From positions 186,001 through 250,000 of the forward strand of contig NC_015865.1 of the NCBI RefSeq assembly GCF_000221185.1: a stretch of DNA of 64,000 nucleotides, written 5' to 3'. Made by a program: the position numbers and the translations under genes. Positions 61,414-64,000 of this stretch are shown one piece after another (position 1 is the first letter of the stretch; each line of letters opens with the position of its first letter). Below the pieces are notes generated by a model. It did no database searches. It had not been told where the DNA came from and worked only from the letters and a program-made list of their open reading frames with translations. This DNA comes from Thermococcus sp. 4557 (GTDB taxonomy: Archaea; Methanobacteriota_B; Thermococci; Thermococcales; Thermococcaceae).

Positions 61414-62253
61414 TCACTTCTTGAAGACCCTCACGTCAACGACGACGTGCCAGACCCCGGGGGCGTAGCGCTTGATGACCAGCTCGTTGAGCTTCTCGGC
61501 CTCGTAGCCGTGCTCTCTCGCGATTTCCCTGAACGTCCTGAATGGCTCCTCCGGCATCAGCCTCTCGGGCACCGTGTTGTGGTAGTGGATCACCGCCTCG
61601 TCTTTGGCTATGCTCAAGGCCTTGGGGATGAACTCGTGGGTCGTGACGACGTAGCCCATCAGAATCCTGTCCGCTATGTTCTCCCCCGGAAAGTCGCGGT
61701 TGTCGATGTTGTATGCCGTCATCCTGTCCTGGACTCTGTTCAGCTCGATGTTCTCTACGAGGAACTGGAACGTGTACGGGCTCTTCTCTATTGCGATGAC
61801 CCTGGCTTTCCCGTGGACTGCCATCGGGAGGCTGAGGTGTCCGATCCCGGCGAACATGTCCACCACGAGCTCGCCGGGCCTCGCGACCTTCGCCATTCTA
61901 ACGCGCTCCTTGACGTTGGCCGGGGAGAACATGACCTTGGCAACGTCGAGCTTGTATCTGATTCCGTTCTCAACGTGCACCGTCACCGTATCGCTCCCGT
62001 AGAGAACCTCGTAGTTCGTCTCGCGGAACTCGCCGCCGATCCTGCCCTTCCTCAGGACGGTTTTGACCCCGATTACCTGGGCATAGACCTCGGCGATGCG
62101 GTGCTTGTACGGCTCAAGCTCCTGCCTGAGCGGCAGAATGAGCACATCGCCTATCTGGACCCAGTGCTTGGGGAGCATCTCAACTAACTCCTCGGGGAGT
62201 TCGCGGGACAGAATCTCCCTGATGCGGGGTTTTATGAGTCTGGTGCTTCTCAT
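61414..62253 (-). CDS. taw2: tRNA 4-demethylwyosine aminocarboxypropyltransferase (TYW2/Taw2)
   Basis: 279 residues. The Rossmann core has motif I LVVDMFAGIGHLSLPMA and IAIEKSPYTFQFLVEN; the family-specific motif is HYHNTVPE (about 228-235) with DRILMGYVV ahead, where Trm5 would have NPP-like NLP. It transfers the 3-amino-3-carboxypropyl group of S-adenosylmethionine to the wyosine base at position 37 of tRNA-Phe. N-terminal D2-like domain present. The ATG at 62253 follows AAGGGCG. Confidence 0.92.
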   Translation of the reverse strand: MRSTRLIKPRIREILSRELPEELVEMLPKHWVQIGDVLILPLRQELEPYKHRIAEVYAQVIGVKTVLRKGRIGGEFRETNYEVLYGSDTVTVHVENGIRYKLDVAKVMFSPANVKERVRMAKVARPGELVVDMFAGIGHLSLPMAVHGKARVIAIEKSPYTFQFLVENIELNRVQDRMTAYNIDNRDFPGENIADRILMGYVVTTHEFIPKALSIAKDEAVIHYHNTVPERLMPEEPFRTFREIAREHGYEAEKLNELVIKRYAPGVWHVVVDVRVFKK

Positions 62254-62371
62254 CGCCCTTACTCAGCAGGGAAACCTTAAAAAGCCTTCTCCCGTCATTT
62301 CGGCAAAAAGCGAGGAGAAAGCCTTAAAAAGCGGAACGACGAATTTAACACGAGAAATCCTCCGGAGGTAG

Positions 62372-62716
62372 ATGAGGAGTATGGATGAAGAACCTTCAAG
62401 TAGTTGGTTCTCCCGCCTGTTTAAGTCACGTGAGAAACCCGTATTTCTTGAGCAGAAGCTCAGCAGGGAGGCATACGAGAACTACAGGGAGCTTTTGATG
62501 AAGGCCAGGCCCGAAGTGAACGGCTCGAAGCTCACCCTGAGGCTGTCCAACGGAACGGTTGAGCTCGAGGACGGCGTTCTGAGGGTGAAGGCCAGGAACA
62601 AAAAGACCGCAGAGAAGATACTGAGGAACCTCCACCACTACGAGCAGCCGCCAAGCATCTGGCCGGCGTACGGGCTGAGCTACTCGCTCAAGAGGAAGAG
62701 GGGCACCGTACTCTGA
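62372..62716 (+). CDS. Hypothetical protein (114 residues)
   Basis: No family recognised. The sequence is basic and probably alpha/beta: SREAYENYRELLMKARPEV, SKLTLRLSNGTVELEDG and a C-terminal KARNKKTAEKILRNLHHYE. No Cys, no membrane segment. CCGGAGGTAG precedes ATG 62372; an in-frame ATG at 62381 has AGGAGT ahead and is equally possible. It precedes the C/D sRNA. Confidence 0.65.
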   Translation: MRSMDEEPSSSWFSRLFKSREKPVFLEQKLSREAYENYRELLMKARPEVNGSKLTLRLSNGTVELEDGVLRVKARNKKTAEKILRNLHHYEQPPSIWPAYGLSYSLKRKRGTVL

Positions 62717-62784
62717 TTTCCTTCTCCCCTTGTTCGACCTTCTTTCCCCAAAGATTTAAATGTCTGGTTAGCCTTAACCCTCCA

Positions 62785-62842
62785 AGCGGATGACGACCCT
62801 TGCCCAGTCTGATGGGTGATGACGTCGGTATTAGCTGACGCA
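62785..62842 (+). ncRNA. Box C/D guide sRNA
   Basis: The boxes are in canonical order and spacing: C ATGACGA (62790-62796), 12-nt guide, D' CTGA (62809-62812), 3-nt spacer, C' GTGATGA (62816-62822), 12-nt guide, D CTGA (62835-62838). Both guide lengths of 12 are the archaeal optimum. C has one deviation from RUGAUGA (C for U at position 5). GATTTAAATG (62753-62762) is a TATA box whose start site would be about 62785. By the D+5 rule the predicted targets are G in ACUGGGCAAGGG (guide CCCUUGCCCAGU) and the second U in CUAAUACCGACG (guide CGUCGGUAUUAG). Confidence 0.85.
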
Positions 62843-62879
62843 GGGGCGGAGAGGTTCGCGGGCCGATGACCCGCCCCCC
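62843..62879 (+). other. GC-rich hairpin between the C/D sRNA and the Cas4-like gene
   Basis: GGGGCGG (62843-62849) pairs with CCGCCCC (62871-62877); an alternative GCGGG (62858-62862) with CCCGC (62870-62874) competes. It may end the sRNA or fold in the leader of the nuclease mRNA. Confidence 0.45.
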
Positions 62880-62896
62880 TTCCTGGAGGGAACGGA

Positions 62897-63538
62897 ATGG
62901 CCGGAAATGATGGAAGCAACGGGAACGATGGTCTCATCGAGTTCTACGCCAGCGAGGCCTTAACCTGCCCGAGGAGGATATACTTCAGGCTCAAGGGCTA
63001 CCCCGAGAGGTGGCCGGAGTTCGTAAAGGTGAGGCTGAACCAGGGTATAAACACCCACAACGTCCTCGGTGAGATTCTGCAGAAACGCTTCGGCTTCGAG
63101 CTTGAGAAGCACCTCGTTCTCAGGTCCAGGAGGCTCGGTTTCGAGATACACGGCAGGATAGACGCCATAGGGGATTTCCCGATAGAGATAAAGGGCAAGA
63201 CCAGCCTCCCCAGCAAACCCTACGACTATCACATGGCCCAGCTCAACATCTACATGCGCTGGGCCGAGGCGGAGTATGGCTACCTCTACTACATAAAGCT
63301 CCACGAGGAGCCGATGAAGGTCATAAGCAAGATCGACTTCTCGCGGTTCCCCATAGTAAAGGGGCCGAACTTCAGGGCCTTCGAAGTTCCCTACGACGGC
63401 AAGCTCTTCCGCGAGACCCTCAGGCACTTCTACTCCGTCAAGAAGGCCTACGAAAGGGGAAAGCCCCCCAGGGGGGAGTACTCCTACCTGTGCAGGTTCT
63501 GTCCCTACCGCTACCTGTGCTATCCCGACGAGGAGTGA
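62897..63538 (+). CDS. Cas4-like PD-(D/E)xK exonuclease, not near CRISPR
   Basis: 213 residues: ALTCPRRIYF (first Cys), LRSRRLGFEIHGRIDAIGDFPIEIKGKT with catalytic D and E-x-K, QLNIYMRWAE (QhxxY motif) and the C-terminal CRFCPYRYLC, which gives the four cysteines of the Cas4/AddB-type iron-sulphur site. No CRISPR array or cas gene is in the window, so this is a solo Cas4/DUF83 protein, perhaps in DNA repair. GGAGGGAACGGA precedes the ATG. Confidence 0.88.
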   Translation: MAGNDGSNGNDGLIEFYASEALTCPRRIYFRLKGYPERWPEFVKVRLNQGINTHNVLGEILQKRFGFELEKHLVLRSRRLGFEIHGRIDAIGDFPIEIKGKTSLPSKPYDYHMAQLNIYMRWAEAEYGYLYYIKLHEEPMKVISKIDFSRFPIVKGPNFRAFEVPYDGKLFRETLRHFYSVKKAYERGKPPRGEYSYLCRFCPYRYLCYPDEE

Positions 63539-63574
63539 GCCCTTTGTGATTGGGAACCGCAAAGGTTGTGGAAA

Positions 63575-63597
63575 TTTTGTGGTTACTAACCACAAAA
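63575..63597. terminator. 11-bp inverted repeat between convergent genes
   Basis: TTTTGTGGTTA (63575-63585) and TAACCACAAAA (63587-63597) are exact arms round a single C, flanked by A and T runs. Further half-copies CTTTGTG (63542-63548) and ACCACAAAG (63634-63642 region upstream) lie nearby. Between two convergent genes a two-way terminator is the simplest reading; a protein-binding site is the alternative. Confidence 0.4.
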
Positions 63598-63631
63598 ATT
63601 TGGGGGATATTTGGGGTTGAAGACCACAAAG

Positions 63632-64000
63632 CTATCCCCTTTTCACCGCCCACTTGAGCCCCCCATCCACGGCGGCCTCTATCTCTCCCCTGTTGTATAG
63701 CTCCGCTATGAAGGCCCTGACCGGGACGAGGTTGAGGGCGAGCTTCTGGGGCGTTATTTCGACGCCGTAGTGCCTCATTATCCTGAAGGCCAGCTCGTCC
63801 ATTGAGGCCGGTTTTTTCAGGAGCTCTAAAATGAGGGACTCGGTTTCCTCCACCCGCCCGAGGTTAAACTCAAGCAGTTCCTCCGCTTCTTCCCCTTCAA
63901 CCGGCCTGCCGTGCGATGGGATCAGCAGGTAGCCTTTTTCTACGTAATTCTGTAGTTCTTTAATTGAAGCTTTGAATAGGTCCGGGTCGACCAGGTAGGG
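63632..64000 (-). CDS. Metallo-beta-lactamase-fold hydrolase (C-terminal part, cut by right edge)
   Basis: The minus-strand frame is open to the window edge, so the gene extends beyond 64000; 122 residues are visible. LLIPSHGRPV is the last metal-binding His motif of the MBL fold, followed by a winged-helix-like tail (PASMDELAFRIMRHYGVEITP) as in the LACTB2/GloB-related group. The N-terminal HxHxDH motif would be outside the window. Substrate unknown. Confidence 0.75.
   Translation of the reverse strand, partial: PYLVDPDLFKASIKELQNYVEKGYLLIPSHGRPVEGEEAEELLEFNLGRVEETESLILELLKKPASMDELAFRIMRHYGVEITPQKLALNLVPVRAFIAELYNRGEIEAAVDGGLKWAVKRG

Overview
The window is from a hyperthermophilic archaeon of the Thermococcales, most likely a Thermococcus. 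The pointers are two-subunit topoisomerase VI, archaeal-type EF-2 and EF-1A, aIF1A, Rio1, AglB, Taw2, a tungsten aldehyde:ferredoxin oxidoreductase, archaemetzincin, GGAGGTGAT-type ribosome binding sites, TATA-box promoters and a box C/D guide RNA with two 12-nt guides. Most of the sequence is GC-rich and gene-dense. A few stretches (about 2.85-6.6 kb, 41.7-42.4 kb and 49.6-57.6 kb) are visibly richer in A and T and carry accessory genes.

Layout. 1-2.8 kb: tldD-tldE protease pair and a MazG-like protein. 2.9-6.6 kb: an AT-richer two-gene operon of P-loop ATPases, the second with a winged helix and TPRs, behind two near-identical palindromes. 6.6-14.8 kb: racemase, ParA/MinD ATPase, MscS channel, CoaBC, DUF190-CrcB fluoride export, cation antiporter, alpha-toroid protein, archaemetzincin, peroxiredoxin. 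14.9-19.6 kb: pyruvate kinase, adenylate kinase, MoaD-like protein, MTH1187-type protein, methyltransferase, ParB-like protein. 19.6-29.7 kb: glmS-aglB (sugar precursor and N-glycosylation), a small PCNA-inhibitor-like protein, a GT-C mannosyltransferase-like protein, RNase HII and a metal ABC transporter. 29.9-36.4 kb: a long informational run, aIF1A, rio1, a KH protein, top6B-top6A, DUF530 and DUF1699.

36.5-40 kb holds an McrBC restriction pair in which McrB carries a beta-propeller-like N-terminal region in place of a usual DNA-reading domain. 40-43.7 kb holds DUF4129, MptA, a relBE cassette with a frameshifted toxin and a duplicated copy of the mptA 3' end just beyond it, two strongly structured intergenic segments, and an HD phosphohydrolase. 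43.8-49.5 kb holds fusA, a DUF234 ATPase, tuf, rps10 and tRNA-Ser(GGA).

49.6-59.2 kb, next to the tRNA gene, is a defence island on the minus strand: hsdM, a 537-residue HEPN-type protein, hsdS, then a HEPN-MNT pair, hsdR and a YgjP-like metallopeptidase, with a small membrane protein on the opposite strand. A palindrome repeated three times at exactly 39-bp spacing sits in the HEPN-MNT promoter. The last 5 kb holds the aldehyde oxidoreductase, Taw2, an unknown protein, a box C/D sRNA in the leader of a solo Cas4-like nuclease, and the end of a metallo-beta-lactamase-fold protein cut by the window edge.

The most interesting material is the RM island with its embedded HEPN protein and 39-bp operator array, the propeller-McrB, the relBE cassette with its mptA tail duplication, and the structured intergenic RNAs. 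All functional calls come from motifs read by eye; no database search was possible.
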